Assembly (NCBI RefSeq): GCF_003259335.1
Contig: NZ_QLLL01000013.1
Location: 48,261 to 112,260, forward strand
Direction of reading: 5' to 3'
From: Chitinophaga skermanii
GTDB taxonomy: Bacteria; Bacteroidota; Bacteroidia; Chitinophagales; Chitinophagaceae
DNA length: 64,000 bases
Of this stretch, positions 1 through 8,128 are shown one piece after another. A program made the translations under genes and the position numbers. Position 1 is the first letter of the stretch, and each line of letters begins with the position of its first letter. Below the pieces are notes generated by a model. It saw only the letters and a list, made by a program, of their open reading frames with translations, was not told the origin of the DNA and searched no databases.

Positions 1-70
1 CTGCTATTTGAATCATCAAAAACAGCAAGCAGATCGTCCATCGTTTGATATGTTTAACACTTACTTGCAT
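1..70 (-). CDS. 5' end of an exported protein, cut by window edge
   Basis: An open frame runs off the left edge. From the ATG at 70 the 23 visible residues begin MQVSVKHIKRW and continue with a hydrophobic run (ICLLFLMIQIA), which is a typical N-terminal signal sequence with positive residues before the core. A Bacteroidota promoter box (TAATTTTG) lies 35 bases upstream on the same strand, which supports this start. The mature protein is outside the window, so the function cannot be given; secreted or outer-membrane proteins commonly start this way in this phylum. Confidence 0.55.
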   Translation of the reverse strand, partial: MQVSVKHIKRWTICLLFLMIQIA

Positions 71-104
71 GAATCCACAAAAATAATCGTTGCAACCCAG
101 TATT

Positions 105-112
105 CAAAATTA
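105..112 (-). promoter_or_regulatory. Bacteroidota -7 promoter box for the left-edge gene
   Basis: TAATTTTG on the minus strand fits the TAnnTTTG consensus of the primary Bacteroidota sigma factor. It sits 35 bases before the ATG at 70. A second match (TATTTTTG) lies almost on top of the start codon and is less likely to be used. Confidence 0.45.
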
Positions 113-374
113 TAAAGTGAACAACGGTATTAAATAATGCATGAACGTGTTGTACATTTTAATGAATACTTGTTTTTATTGATGAAATCGAAAAGAAAAA
201 TAGCCATCCTTACAAAATAATCAAAACGAGCCACCACGTAGCCTTATCGGCATACATGACATATCAAATATCTACATTAAAAACGTAAAAAGTACCGTTA
301 CTATTTTAATATTTCATTAACAAGTTTGCACCAAAAACATGATAAATTACCAAGTCTTCGCACTAATATTTTTA

Positions 375-382
375 TACATTTG
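375..382 (+). promoter_or_regulatory. Bacteroidota -7 promoter box
   Basis: TACATTTG matches TAnnTTTG and is 23 bases before the start codon of the gene at 406. No convincing TTG at -33 is seen. Confidence 0.5.
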
Positions 383-405
383 TAGTTGAACTAAATCGAA
401 ACCAA

Positions 406-963
406 ATGATGAAATCTCTCTTCATGACCATCTTGGTTACTAGCACCATTACAATCTCGGCGAACGCGCAATCCCAACAACGTAGCGGCTTATACCTAAC
501 CGTGGAAGATTATGTAAATGCTCGTTTAAGTTATAAAGATGCGAAGATCAATGCCGATGTTGCCTTTCAACCCAAAGCTATTAAAGTAAACGGGGCCGAT
601 AAAGTTAGTCTCGACAAACACCAAGTGTACGGCTTTAAAGATGATAAAGGTACTTCGTACCGTTTCTTTAAAGAAGGTACGTATACGATTGTCGACACTA
701 CACATTTCGATCTCTACAAACGTACTGTCAACATCGAAAACGGCAAAGAACGTACGCGTGAAACTGTTTACTATTTCAGCACAAAACCTGGTGATGATGT
801 ATTGTTGTTAACGAAAGAAAATTTGAAGAAAGCTTTTCCTACAGATGAAAAGTTTCATGTGATGTTAGATATGCAGTTTAAGAATGATAAAGCGTTGCAA
901 CAGTTTGATAAAGCTGATAAGGTGTATAAGGTGAAGCAGTTGTACGCGGTGGCGAGGATGTAA
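406..963 (+). CDS. Secreted protein of unknown function (185 aa)
   Basis: I do not recognise this family. The first 21 residues form a signal peptide ending in the signal-peptidase-I-like site ANAQ, so the protein is exported, probably to the periplasm. The mature part is about 160 residues, rich in Lys and Asp, with alternating strand-like segments and no cysteine. Two ATGs stand in tandem (406 and 409); the first is used here. The gene has its own promoter box at 375 and is followed by a hairpin terminator at 989, so it is probably a single-gene transcript. No neighbour suggests a job. Confidence 0.75.
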   Translation: MMKSLFMTILVTSTITISANAQSQQRSGLYLTVEDYVNARLSYKDAKINADVAFQPKAIKVNGADKVSLDKHQVYGFKDDKGTSYRFFKEGTYTIVDTTHFDLYKRTVNIENGKERTRETVYYFSTKPGDDVLLLTKENLKKAFPTDEKFHVMLDMQFKNDKALQQFDKADKVYKVKQLYAVARM

Positions 964-988
964 AACTGATTTTTTAAATTTTATTTTT

Positions 989-1024
989 AAAAGGTTATCT
1001 CTTGATGAGGTAGCCTTTTTTTTG
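989..1024 (+). terminator. Intrinsic terminator of the secreted-protein gene
   Basis: A 13-bp stem (AAAAGGTTATCTC with GAGGTAGCCTTTT, two G-U pairs in RNA) with a 5-base loop runs into a T-tract of about nine. Confidence 0.75.
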
Positions 1025-1073
1025 CCGGAGGCGTATTGTTGCCGGAGGCGAGCAATGCCGAAGGCGAGCGATA
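1024..1073. repeat. Short tandem repeat, 16-17 bp, three copies
   Basis: The core GCCGGAGGCG (GCCGAAGGCG in the third copy) begins at 1024, 1041 and 1057, so the spacing is 17 and then 16 bp. The stretch is GC-rich compared with its surroundings and non-coding. Confidence 0.6.
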
Positions 1074-1148
1074 AATTATGTTTATTGTATAAATGATTTT
1101 TCATTCTAATTCTTAATCGCATTTATTCTTTTTATTTCAAATCCCGTT

Positions 1149-1224
1149 GTTACTTTCTTTGCTTCTCCAAAGAAAGTAACCAAAGAAAGGAGGACCAACG
1201 GCCAATTCACTTCGTGGCCGTTGG
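1149..1224. repeat. Pair of perfect palindromes (REP-like)
   Basis: Two hairpins stand side by side. The first has 13-bp arms (GTTACTTTCTTTG at 1149, its complement at 1168) around a 6-base loop. The second has 10-bp arms (CCAACGGCCA at 1195, TGGCCGTTGG at 1215) around a 10-base loop. They lie between converging genes, well past the terminator at 989. The arrangement resembles dispersed palindromic repeat elements, but only one copy lies in this window. Confidence 0.6.
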
Positions 1225-1325
1225 ATCGGGGCTGTGATTTGGCTTTAGTACTACTGTGGTGAAGGGCGTTGGGATTTCTTTTTGGGGGAGCGATTGGGTT
1301 TATTTTAGAGTGACGAAGAAGGGGC

Positions 1326-1370
1326 GGTAATAAATAGTAGTAATAATCTTTCAAGAGGGTTGTGAAGATT
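1326..1370. repeat. Degenerate second copy of the trmN6 3' end
   Basis: About 45 bases here match the last 45 bases of the neighbouring methyltransferase gene (1427-1471) in the same orientation. Both include ATAAATAG, GTAATAATCTTT/GTAGTAATCTTT and GGTTG(A)TGAAG. The copy begins with the equivalent of the stop codon region and continues a short way upstream. It looks like a remnant of a local duplication about 100 bp past the gene end. Confidence 0.6.
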
Positions 1371-1428
1371 GTGTTGGGGCTTTTTGAGGGGGGAATGGGG
1401 GGATTATTGAGTAGCTATAAGGGGGTGG

Positions 1429-2151
1429 TTATAAATAGAGGTAGTAATCTTTGAGGAGGTTGATGAAGGTGGGGGAATATTGGTTTTGTTCGTCTTTGAT
1501 GATGAGGGTGTTGGTGATGGGTTGAGGGTGGGTGTTTCGGCTGAAGATCCCAACTGTTCTAAAATAACTGTGTTTGGGGCTTTGTTGTACATCTAGCCTA
1601 TTGTGCAGGGTAAAGCCCATGGTGGTGGCTAAGGCTAAGAAGTCTTTGAAAGGTTCGTATGGTAGTAATACAGAGAATTCTCCATTAGGCAATAAATTAT
1701 GATCAATAGCAGTCAACAAGGCTTTATAGCTCAGTGTGGTGGCGTGCATGGCTTGGTTGCGTAAATGATCGCTGCTTTTGAGGGCTTGTTCGTAAAAAGG
1801 GGGGTTAGTGATGATGAAGTCGTACTTATTGGGGGCTTCGAGGGCTTGAATATCAGATTGGATGATGTGTAGGCGATCATTCCAAGGAGATTCTGCGAAG
1901 TTGCCTTTTGCTTGTTCGTAAGCGTTTATGTCTAGTTCGACGGCATCGATGATGGCGGGGCTTTTTTGGGCTAGCATGAGGCTTAATAGGCCTGTTCCAG
2001 TGCCAATGTCGAGTATGCGGTGGATGTGGGGGGTGTTTTGAAGGTATTGGGCGGTGTAGGCCCCTTGGATGCAGGCATCGGTGCATACTTTCATCGCGCA
2101 ACGGTCTTGGTGCACGGTGAATTGTTTGAAGGAGAAGTGTTGGTTACCCAT
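1429..2151 (-). CDS. trmN6: tRNA1(Val) A37 N6-methyltransferase family
   Basis: A class I SAM-dependent methyltransferase of 240 residues. The start FSFKQFTVHQDRCAMKV is the N-terminal signature of the TrmN6/YfiC family, which methylates A37 of tRNA1(Val). Motif I is LDIGTGTGLLSL (about residues 47-58), and the catalytic NPPF motif is present about 115 residues in, as expected for an adenine N6-methyltransferase. I chose the ATG at 2151 because homology begins directly after it; the longer reading from 2274 would overlap tsaD with Arg-rich non-homologous sequence. The gene starts 11 bases after the end of tsaD, so both tRNA-modification genes are probably co-transcribed. Confidence 0.85.
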   Translation of the reverse strand: MGNQHFSFKQFTVHQDRCAMKVCTDACIQGAYTAQYLQNTPHIHRILDIGTGTGLLSLMLAQKSPAIIDAVELDINAYEQAKGNFAESPWNDRLHIIQSDIQALEAPNKYDFIITNPPFYEQALKSSDHLRNQAMHATTLSYKALLTAIDHNLLPNGEFSVLLPYEPFKDFLALATTMGFTLHNRLDVQQSPKHSYFRTVGIFSRNTHPQPITNTLIIKDEQNQYSPTFINLLKDYYLYL

Positions 2152-2162
2152 TTTTATATGAC

Positions 2163-3173
2163 TTAGCTGGCGAATTCGGCGCGGGCGCTTGGGATGGCGG
2201 TTAGGTCCGTGAAAGCGGCGGCTTCGTATTTGAAATGGGCTGTCATGGCAATCATGCCAGCATTGTCTGTGCAATATTCGAATTTCGGGATGTAGGTGTT
2301 CCAGCCGTGTTTTTCGCCGTATTCGGTGAGGGCTTTGCGCAAACCGGAGTTGGCGCTTACGCCACCGGCGATGGCTACTTCTTTGATGCCGGTTTCTTTT
2401 GTGGCCTTTACCAATTTATTCATCAAGATGGTGATGATGCGGTGTTGGATGGAGGCGCATATATCGGCCATATTTTCTTGTAAGAAACCTGGTTGGGCTT
2501 TCTCTTGTTGTTGTACGAAGTAGAGGATGGCGGTTTTTAAACCACTAAAGGAGAAATCGAGGCCTTGGATTTGTGGCTCCGGGAATTTAAACCTTGTGGG
2601 ATCGCCTTGTTGGGCGTATTTATCGATTAATGGGCCACCAGGGTATGGCAAGCCTAATATTTTAGCAGTTTTATCGAAGGCTTCGCCTGCGGCGTCGTCG
2701 AGGGTTTCGCCGATAACTTTCATATCCAAGGCGCTGTTAACCTGCACAATTTGGGTATGACCACCAGATACGGTGAGGCACAGCATTGGGAAGCTCGGTT
2801 TCGGGTCTTCGATGAAGTTGGCGAGTACATGGGCTTGCATATGATGCACCCCAATCAGCGGAATATCCAAGGCAAGGGCCATGGCTTTTGCAAAGCAGGC
2901 ACCTACCAACAACGAACCAATTAAACCGGGTGATTGTGTAAAAGCAATGGCACTCAGTTCACCTTTGGCTACGCCCGCCTTTTTCAAGGCTGCATCCACT
3001 ACCGGCACAATATGCTCCTGGTGGGCACGCGATGCCAATTCTGGTACCACACCACCGTATTGCTCATGCACGGTCTGGTTCGCAATGATGTTGGATTTTA
3101 CCTGCCCATCTACGATAACTGCGGCGCTTGTTTCGTCGCACGACGATTCTATTGCTAATATTTTCACTGCCAT
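2163..3173 (-). CDS. tsaD: tRNA threonylcarbamoyladenosine transferase TsaD
   Basis: TsaD transfers the threonylcarbamoyl group from TC-AMP to A37 of ANN-decoding tRNAs, working with TsaB and TsaE in the cytoplasm. At 336 residues the length is normal for the family. Visible marks are the N-terminal ILAIESSCDET, the metal-binding HMQAH (residues 111-115) and the ATPase-fold segment VSGGHTQIV. The annotated start is the ATG at 3173, just before AVKILAIE; an upstream ATG would add 13 residues with no family support. It heads a two-gene operon with trmN6, 11 bases downstream. The promoter box at 3182-3189 lies only 8 bases before the start. Confidence 0.95.
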   Translation of the reverse strand: MAVKILAIESSCDETSAAVIVDGQVKSNIIANQTVHEQYGGVVPELASRAHQEHIVPVVDAALKKAGVAKGELSAIAFTQSPGLIGSLLVGACFAKAMALALDIPLIGVHHMQAHVLANFIEDPKPSFPMLCLTVSGGHTQIVQVNSALDMKVIGETLDDAAGEAFDKTAKILGLPYPGGPLIDKYAQQGDPTRFKFPEPQIQGLDFSFSGLKTAILYFVQQQEKAQPGFLQENMADICASIQHRIITILMNKLVKATKETGIKEVAIAGGVSANSGLRKALTEYGEKHGWNTYIPKFEYCTDNAGMIAMTAHFKYEAAAFTDLTAIPSARAEFAS

Positions 3174-3181
3174 AAACGCCG

Positions 3182-3189
3182 CAAAGTTA
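3182..3189 (-). promoter_or_regulatory. Bacteroidota -7 box of tsaD
   Basis: TAACTTTG on the minus strand matches TAnnTTTG. Its last base is 8 bases before the tsaD ATG, so transcription would begin only a few bases before the start codon. Confidence 0.5.
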
Positions 3190-3240
3190 CGATAGTTCAA
3201 GCAAATTTTCACGTCTGCCTACCTTCCCCTTAAAACAAAC

Positions 3241-3268
3241 AACCCGTCACTACAAGTAGAGACGGGTT
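3241..3268 (-). terminator. Terminator of the permease gene
   Basis: AACCCGTC and GACGGGTT form the outer stem, with CTAC/GTAG inside and a T-rich run on the minus strand. It belongs to the recurring GTCTCTAC-GTAGAGAC terminator family of this window (see also 25463, 33903, 53919 and 57231). Confidence 0.7.
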
Positions 3269-3292
3269 GCGAATATATAGAAGGTAAACTAG

Positions 3293-4546
3293 TTAGTTAC
3301 CTCTAATTGCTACTACAGGATCGAGCTTCGATGCCGAGTACGCGGGGATAAAACCGCTAATGATACCCATCACCACCGAGAATACCAAGCCTACTACGAT
3401 ATTCTTCACGGTTAAAGTAACCGTAAAGCCCGCCAAGGATACGAGGATGGTTAAACCAAAAATCATCACCAACCCAATTAAACCGCCAATCAAACAAAGA
3501 ATGATCGACTCTAATAGGAATTCTTGCATGATGATACTACGTTTCGCCCCTATGGCCTTCTTCAAACCAATAATGTTGGTGCGTTCTTTCACCGTTACGA
3601 ACATGATGTTGGCAATTCCAAAACAGCCCACTAACAAGGAGAATCCTGCAATTACCCCGCCTACTGTGTTCAGCAAGGTGAATATGCTGTTCAATTCTTT
3701 ATCGGCGGCCGTAATCTCGTTCAAACTAAAATCATCTTCTTCTGCCGGTTCTAGTCTTCTTACAGCACGCATCACGCCCTGCATATCGTCTTTCATGGCA
3801 TTTAAGGTTACACCCGGTTTACCGATCACCATTATCCATGGATCGCCATATCTACGTTCATCTACAATTTTTCGTAGGAACATATAGGGTAAAATGACAG
3901 TTGCATCGTTGTATACACTGGCATCGATGATGCCGGAGCCTTTGTATTTCAATAACCCGATAACAGCGCATTTGTGCCCTGCTACGTTCACATATTTGCC
4001 CACGATACTGGTTCCCGGCGGGAACAGTTGTTGCCAAATATCGGCACCCAATACCACTACATTCGCCCCATCTGAGCTTTCCCGCGGGGTGAAGTAACGA
4101 CCTTGCTCAATTTCAACGGTTTGCACCTTGTCGAAATCGTAGGTAACACCTAATAAATTTACGTTATCGATGTAATCGGAGCCGTATTCTACTCTCCTAT
4201 TATTCACTTGTGAAAGGAAGGCTGCATGTTCCACCGTTTTAGCACGGTCTTCTACCATTTTCAATTCTTGGTAGCGAGGTTCAGGGCGGTTAACGAACTT
4301 CCACCACGGGAAATCTGGACCGCCATCCCAAGGCCATTTCTGGATAAAGATCACGTTAGTGCCAAGGCTGGCCAATTGGTTACGGATATTGGTTTCCAAG
4401 CTGTCGGTTGCCGTTCTCACAGCAATGATACAGAAGATACCAATGGTAATGCCTAAAAGGGATAGGAACGTTCGAAGTTTGTTCATGCGCAACTCTTGCA
4501 ACGCCATCTTCAAACTATTCCATAAAATTTTCACGGTAGAAAGCAT
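3293..4546 (-). CDS. ABC transporter permease, MacB/FtsX type
   Basis: A 417-residue inner-membrane permease. A transmembrane helix at about residues 25-45 (FLSLLGITIGIFCII) is followed by a large periplasmic MacB core-like domain. Three C-terminal helices follow, with the FtsX-family segment VKERTNIIGLKKAIGAKR between the second and third. The family couples to a cytoplasmic ATPase and moves or releases substrates at the outer face (macrolides, lipoproteins, peptides). No ATPase gene is adjacent, so the partner and substrate are unknown. The start at 4546 gives the usual N-terminus (ILWNSLKMALQELRMNKLR). A promoter box ends 5 bases before it, which suggests a leaderless or nearly leaderless mRNA. 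Confidence 0.88.
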   Translation of the reverse strand: MLSTVKILWNSLKMALQELRMNKLRTFLSLLGITIGIFCIIAVRTATDSLETNIRNQLASLGTNVIFIQKWPWDGGPDFPWWKFVNRPEPRYQELKMVEDRAKTVEHAAFLSQVNNRRVEYGSDYIDNVNLLGVTYDFDKVQTVEIEQGRYFTPRESSDGANVVVLGADIWQQLFPPGTSIVGKYVNVAGHKCAVIGLLKYKGSGIIDASVYNDATVILPYMFLRKIVDERRYGDPWIMVIGKPGVTLNAMKDDMQGVMRAVRRLEPAEEDDFSLNEITAADKELNSIFTLLNTVGGVIAGFSLLVGCFGIANIMFVTVKERTNIIGLKKAIGAKRSIIMQEFLLESIILCLIGGLIGLVMIFGLTILVSLAGFTVTLTVKNIVVGLVFSVVMGIISGFIPAYSASKLDPVVAIRGN

Positions 4547-4550
4547 GAAC

Positions 4551-4558
4551 CAAATTTA
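4551..4558 (-). promoter_or_regulatory. Bacteroidota -7 box, leaderless arrangement
   Basis: TAAATTTG on the minus strand ends 5 bases before the permease ATG. With the usual distance from box to start point, transcription would begin at or next to the A of the ATG. Confidence 0.45.
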
Positions 4559-4679
4559 ATGTATATAACGAATTTTTGTATTTATTTCTGGCTGAATGGT
4601 TAGGAAATAAGATTGTTGGTTATCTCCTTCCTTCCACAGCTAAAATAGAGAAGTGCTGCGTAGTTTACAAGGTAATTCG

Positions 4680-4687
4680 TACCTTTG
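4680..4687 (+). promoter_or_regulatory. Bacteroidota -7 box of prfC
   Basis: TACCTTTG matches TAnnTTTG and lies 16 bases before the prfC ATG at 4704. This also argues against the longer reading frame that starts at 4653, upstream of the box. Confidence 0.55.
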
Positions 4688-4703
4688 CAGCCATTTTCCG
4701 ATT

Positions 4704-6287
4704 ATGAAGTACCAAAACGAGATTAATAAAAGAAAAACATTTGCCATTATCGCGCACCCGGATGCCGGTAAAACAACGCTGACGGAGAAGTTTCTCCTCT
4801 TCGGTGGTGCCATCCAAACCGCCGGTGCCGTTAAAAGCAATAAGATTAAAAAACATACCACTTCCGATTTCATGGAAATTGAACGTCAACGTGGTATCTC
4901 CGTGGCAACTTCGGTAATGACGTTCGAGTACCGCGACACCCTCGTGAACTTGTTGGATACCCCGGGTCACAAAGACTTCGCTGAAGATACCTACCGTACA
5001 CTTACGGCGGTAGATAGCGTTGTGTTGGTAATCGACTGTGTAAAAGGGGTAGAAGAACAAACCGAGAAACTCATGGAAGTATGCCGCATGCGCGACACTC
5101 CCGTGATTATTTTCGTGAACAAGATGGACCGCGATGGTAAATACCCATTCGATCTACTCGATGAATTAGAAGAAAAATTAAACATCAAAGTACGTCCTTT
5201 AAGCTGGCCTATTAACATGGGTAAAGACTTCAAAGGGGTATACAACCTATACAACAAAAGCTACGTTTCCTTCTCTGCCAACAAAAAAGCAACCGACGAT
5301 GATATCGTACCGTTAGCCGATTTAAGCAGCAGCTTTGTTGACGAAAACTTCAACGAAAAGGACGCAGAACAACTCCGTAACGATGTAGAATTAATCGAAG
5401 GCGTTTACGATACATTCGACAATACCGACTACCTCCAAGGTAAAATGGCACCCGTATTCTTCGGTTCTGCTGTAAATAACTTCGGTGTGAAAGATTTGCT
5501 TGATACGTTCGTAGAAATTGCCCCTACTCCACGCGATAGACCGTCTAGCAATAGAGAGGTTTCTCCGTACGAAGACAAGTTCTCTGGCTTTATCTTTAAA
5601 ATCCACGCGAACTTAGACCCTCGTCACCGTGATAGGATTGCCTTCTTGCGTATTTGCGCAGGTAAATTCGAACGTAATAAGTTCTACCACCACGTACGCC
5701 TCGATAAAGATGTACGTTTCAGCAACCCTTACACCTTCTTAGCCCGCGAGAAAAACGTGGTAGACGATGCCTACCCTGGCGACGTAGTAGGTTTGTTCGA
5801 TACCGGTAACTTCAAAATTGGTGATACTTTAACCGAGGGCGAAGATTTTTACTTCACCGGTATTCCTAGCTTCTCTCCAGAGTTGTTTAAAGAATTGGTG
5901 AACAAAGACCCCATGAAAACAAAACAATTGGAGAAAGGTATTCGCCAGTTAACAGACGAAGGTGTTGCCCAGTTGTTTACGCAACACGGTGGTAACCGTA
6001 AGATTATTGGTTGCGTGGGTGATCTCCAGTTCGAAGTAATTCAATACCGTTTGTTACAGGAATATGGTGCGGCTTGCCAGTTCAACACGTTGCCTTACTA
6101 CAAGGCGTGTTGGATTACAGGTCCTAAGCAAAAAATCGAAGATTTCATCCGCTTTAAAGGATCGAATATCGTGGAAGATAAAGATGGTCACCTCGTATAC
6201 TTAGCACAATCTGAGTGGTATTTAAATACCGAGCGTACGAATAACCCGGAAATAGAATTCCATTTCACTTCCGAAATTCACAAATAA
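4704..6287 (+). CDS. prfC: Peptide chain release factor 3
   Basis: RF3 is a translational GTPase that recycles RF1/RF2 from the ribosome after termination. The 527-residue length is typical. GTPase motifs are in order: G1 AHPDAGKTT (residues 17-25), G2 within ERQRGISV, G3 DTPGH and G4 NKMD. The EF-Tu-like domain II and the RF3 C-terminal domain (VGDLQFEV, then the ending YLAQSEW) follow. The ATG at 4704 is chosen because the frame from 4653 would start upstream of the promoter box and add 17 non-conserved residues. It stands alone between a promoter and a terminator (6313). Confidence 0.95.
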   Translation: MKYQNEINKRKTFAIIAHPDAGKTTLTEKFLLFGGAIQTAGAVKSNKIKKHTTSDFMEIERQRGISVATSVMTFEYRDTLVNLLDTPGHKDFAEDTYRTLTAVDSVVLVIDCVKGVEEQTEKLMEVCRMRDTPVIIFVNKMDRDGKYPFDLLDELEEKLNIKVRPLSWPINMGKDFKGVYNLYNKSYVSFSANKKATDDDIVPLADLSSSFVDENFNEKDAEQLRNDVELIEGVYDTFDNTDYLQGKMAPVFFGSAVNNFGVKDLLDTFVEIAPTPRDRPSSNREVSPYEDKFSGFIFKIHANLDPRHRDRIAFLRICAGKFERNKFYHHVRLDKDVRFSNPYTFLAREKNVVDDAYPGDVVGLFDTGNFKIGDTLTEGEDFYFTGIPSFSPELFKELVNKDPMKTKQLEKGIRQLTDEGVAQLFTQHGGNRKIIGCVGDLQFEVIQYRLLQEYGAACQFNTLPYYKACWITGPKQKIEDFIRFKGSNIVEDKDGHLVYLAQSEWYLNTERTNNPEIEFHFTSEIHK

Positions 6288-6312
6288 GCACAACACAACT
6301 AAAAAACAAATA

Positions 6313-6350
6313 AAGGCCAATTGGGATCATCCCGGTTGGCCTTCTTTTTT
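6313..6350 (+). terminator. prfC terminator
   Basis: AAGGCCAA and TTGGCCTT form the stem around a 15-base loop, followed by a T-rich tail. Confidence 0.8.
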
Positions 6351-6390
6351 GGCCCTATGCGAGCCTTTCAACGAATTATACAAATAAAAA

Positions 6391-6416
6391 AACCGCAGCT
6401 ATGAGTAGCCGCGGTT
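6391..6416 (-). terminator. Terminator of the haem operon
   Basis: An 11-bp stem (AACCGCAGCTA with TAGCCGCGGTT, one mismatch) around TGAG. On the minus strand it is followed by seven T. It lies 20 bases past the end of the DUF6607 gene. Confidence 0.8.
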
Positions 6417-6436
6417 GTTTGGTACGTCCAACTCAA

Positions 6437-7387
6437 TTATCGCTTGATAGTTAAATCCTTGTTGGCCGCAGCAAACGCTTTCAACGTAGTGTTGATTTCT
6501 GTTTCTAACGCTGCGCCTGCAATTTCTTTATTAAGAGCTTTCTTTTCCAGGGTGTTCATTACGCTGTAAAGAGATTTGTCGTTCACTTTTCTCTCCAATG
6601 TAATGGTGTTGTTTTCGCCGTACAATTTCTCCCAGCCTCTGCGTACTAAAGCCCAGAATTGTTGGTTATTCTGCCACCAATCTTTCGCTTTTTGGCATTT
6701 ACTTTCTTCTACACGGCGGTACGAGTTCACGCCTTTTTCACCAACGATGGTTACATCTTTTTCACCGTCTTTACGTACTACTTTCAAATTGTCTTGCTCG
6801 TGTACAGAACCCCAGTTGGTAATTTCGTGGTGGTTAGTGCGTGTTAACACGTTGTAGTCGTTACGGGTGGTGTATTCACGACGAGGCAAAGGAGCGTCCG
6901 ACGTGCTTTCCCAGTAATGTCTACCATCGGCATGTACCCAAGTAGCAGAACCTTCGTAGCGGGGTTCATCGTCTACACCGAACACCTTTTGTGTCCACTG
7001 GCCTTTAACATCTGCAGCGGGTAAGGTGATATTTTTCCATTGTTGGTCTTTGTTATATACCAACAAATTCCTGTTTTCGTATTGCCAATCTTCCGTCCAA
7101 TGTTTAATTACTTCGCCACCTGCCAGCAACAAGTGCTGCAAGATGATACGGTTGTTCTTGTCTTCCACTACGGTTACATATTCTAATGCACCGTCGGTTT
7201 TGTGGTAGCCTTTTGGCTTGTAATTAGAATCGGTAGGGAATGTTTCCGTGTATTCGAAGGTAACATCCATGCAACCGCACATATTCTTAATCGCCGCCTT
7301 ATCTTGCGCCAACTTATCTTTTTGTTGGGCAAAAGCACCTACCGCCATAAAGGCTGTAGCGAGGGTGAGGATTGATGTTTTGTTCAT
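6437..7387 (-). CDS. DUF6607 family exported protein (haem operon)
   Basis: A 316-residue protein with a signal peptide (about residues 1-20, ending AFAQQ). The body carries the motifs MCGCMDVTFEYTETF, HWTEDWQYE, GRHYWES and RREYTTRND, which I associate with the DUF6607 family. From memory, family members sit next to HmuY/HmuR-type haem genes in Bacteroidota and some proteobacteria. The biochemical role is unknown. Here it is the last gene of hmuR-hmuY-DUF6607, 144 bases after hmuY, with a terminator 20 bases on. The conserved CGC pair and many Trp/Tyr residues would be compatible with ligand binding, but that is inference. Confidence 0.75.
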   Translation of the reverse strand: MNKTSILTLATAFMAVGAFAQQKDKLAQDKAAIKNMCGCMDVTFEYTETFPTDSNYKPKGYHKTDGALEYVTVVEDKNNRIILQHLLLAGGEVIKHWTEDWQYENRNLLVYNKDQQWKNITLPAADVKGQWTQKVFGVDDEPRYEGSATWVHADGRHYWESTSDAPLPRREYTTRNDYNVLTRTNHHEITNWGSVHEQDNLKVVRKDGEKDVTIVGEKGVNSYRRVEESKCQKAKDWWQNNQQFWALVRRGWEKLYGENNTITLERKVNDKSLYSVMNTLEKKALNKEIAGAALETEINTTLKAFAAANKDLTIKR

Positions 7388-7531
7388 AGCGTAATTGAGT
7401 GTGTTTTTTATAGAAAGAGAATCGTACTTGTTATCGTGTTACAATGAGTTTTGGAGCGAACTGGATGAAATACCGTGTTGCTTTCTACCGGCGGCATAGG
7501 GTATCAATAGGATAGTAATGTATTGTATGTA

Positions 7532-8110
7532 TTATTTGAAGTTGACGGAACCATTCGGTTGGTATACATAACGGAAGTTCAACAACCTAGCTTGTTCTGT
7601 ACCGGTTGGTGCAGCCGGTGCATCTTTGTAGTAACTGAAAATTTCAATTTTCGCGTAGTTGTTGTTGGTCGTTTTCAACATAATTACTTTACCAGGGATC
7701 GCGGTTACGATGTGGGTCATGAAGTTATAGTTGTACCAAGCTTTCGCCACTTTTACAGCTGTTGAATCCGTTGCATAACCTGTTGTTGGTGCTGTAGTTA
7801 AGTTGGCGAATACACCTGTTACAAATTGTGCTTGTGTTTTACCAGGACCGCTAACGCCACCGTTTACAATCACGTTCAACGCTTGGAAACCAATATCCCA
7901 TTTAGTAGTTGCTGAATCGCTGTTAGGGATGATTTTATTTTCAGACAAGCTATACAAGGTGAACTTACCTGTGCTGGCGGTGTCGATGTTTAAGTTTGTT
8001 ACGGTGGTTGATAGGATCTGAGGTGCAGGTGTATCATTTTCATCACTGCTACATGCTGTAAATCCTGCTACTGCTGCTAATACGCCTACAAAAAATAATT
8101 GCTTTTTCAT
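7532..8110 (-). CDS. hmuY: HmuY-like haem-binding lipoprotein
   Basis: A 192-residue lipoprotein: lipobox GFTAC at about residues 16-20, then an acidic linker. The body has the HmuY pattern: an early TLYSLSENKIIP segment, TKWDIGFQ, and the C-terminal strand NFRYVYQPNGSV. HmuY proteins are surface lipoproteins that take haem from host or environmental haemoproteins and hand it to the TonB receptor HmuR. The gene begins 18 bases after hmuR, so the pair is co-transcribed. Sequence alone does not show which residues bind haem here; the family is divergent and some members bind other porphyrins. Confidence 0.82.
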   Translation of the reverse strand: MKKQLFFVGVLAAVAGFTACSSDENDTPAPQILSTTVTNLNIDTASTGKFTLYSLSENKIIPNSDSATTKWDIGFQALNVIVNGGVSGPGKTQAQFVTGVFANLTTAPTTGYATDSTAVKVAKAWYNYNFMTHIVTAIPGKVIMLKTTNNNYAKIEIFSYYKDAPAAPTGTEQARLLNFRYVYQPNGSVNFK

Positions 8111-8128
8111 TGTTATAGAGTCGATTTG

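Larger units (their letters stand above)
71..405. other. Divergent intergenic region
   Basis: A gene-free AT-rich stretch between two divergent genes. It holds a promoter box for each side (105-112 minus, 375-382 plus). I see no RNA gene or strong hairpin in it. Confidence 0.5.

Noticed and set aside
1106..1354. An 82-codon frame on the minus strand with the ending LVTFFGEAKKVTT.
   Set aside because: It reads through the two palindromes and the duplicate of the trmN6 end, so it is produced by repeats and not by a gene.
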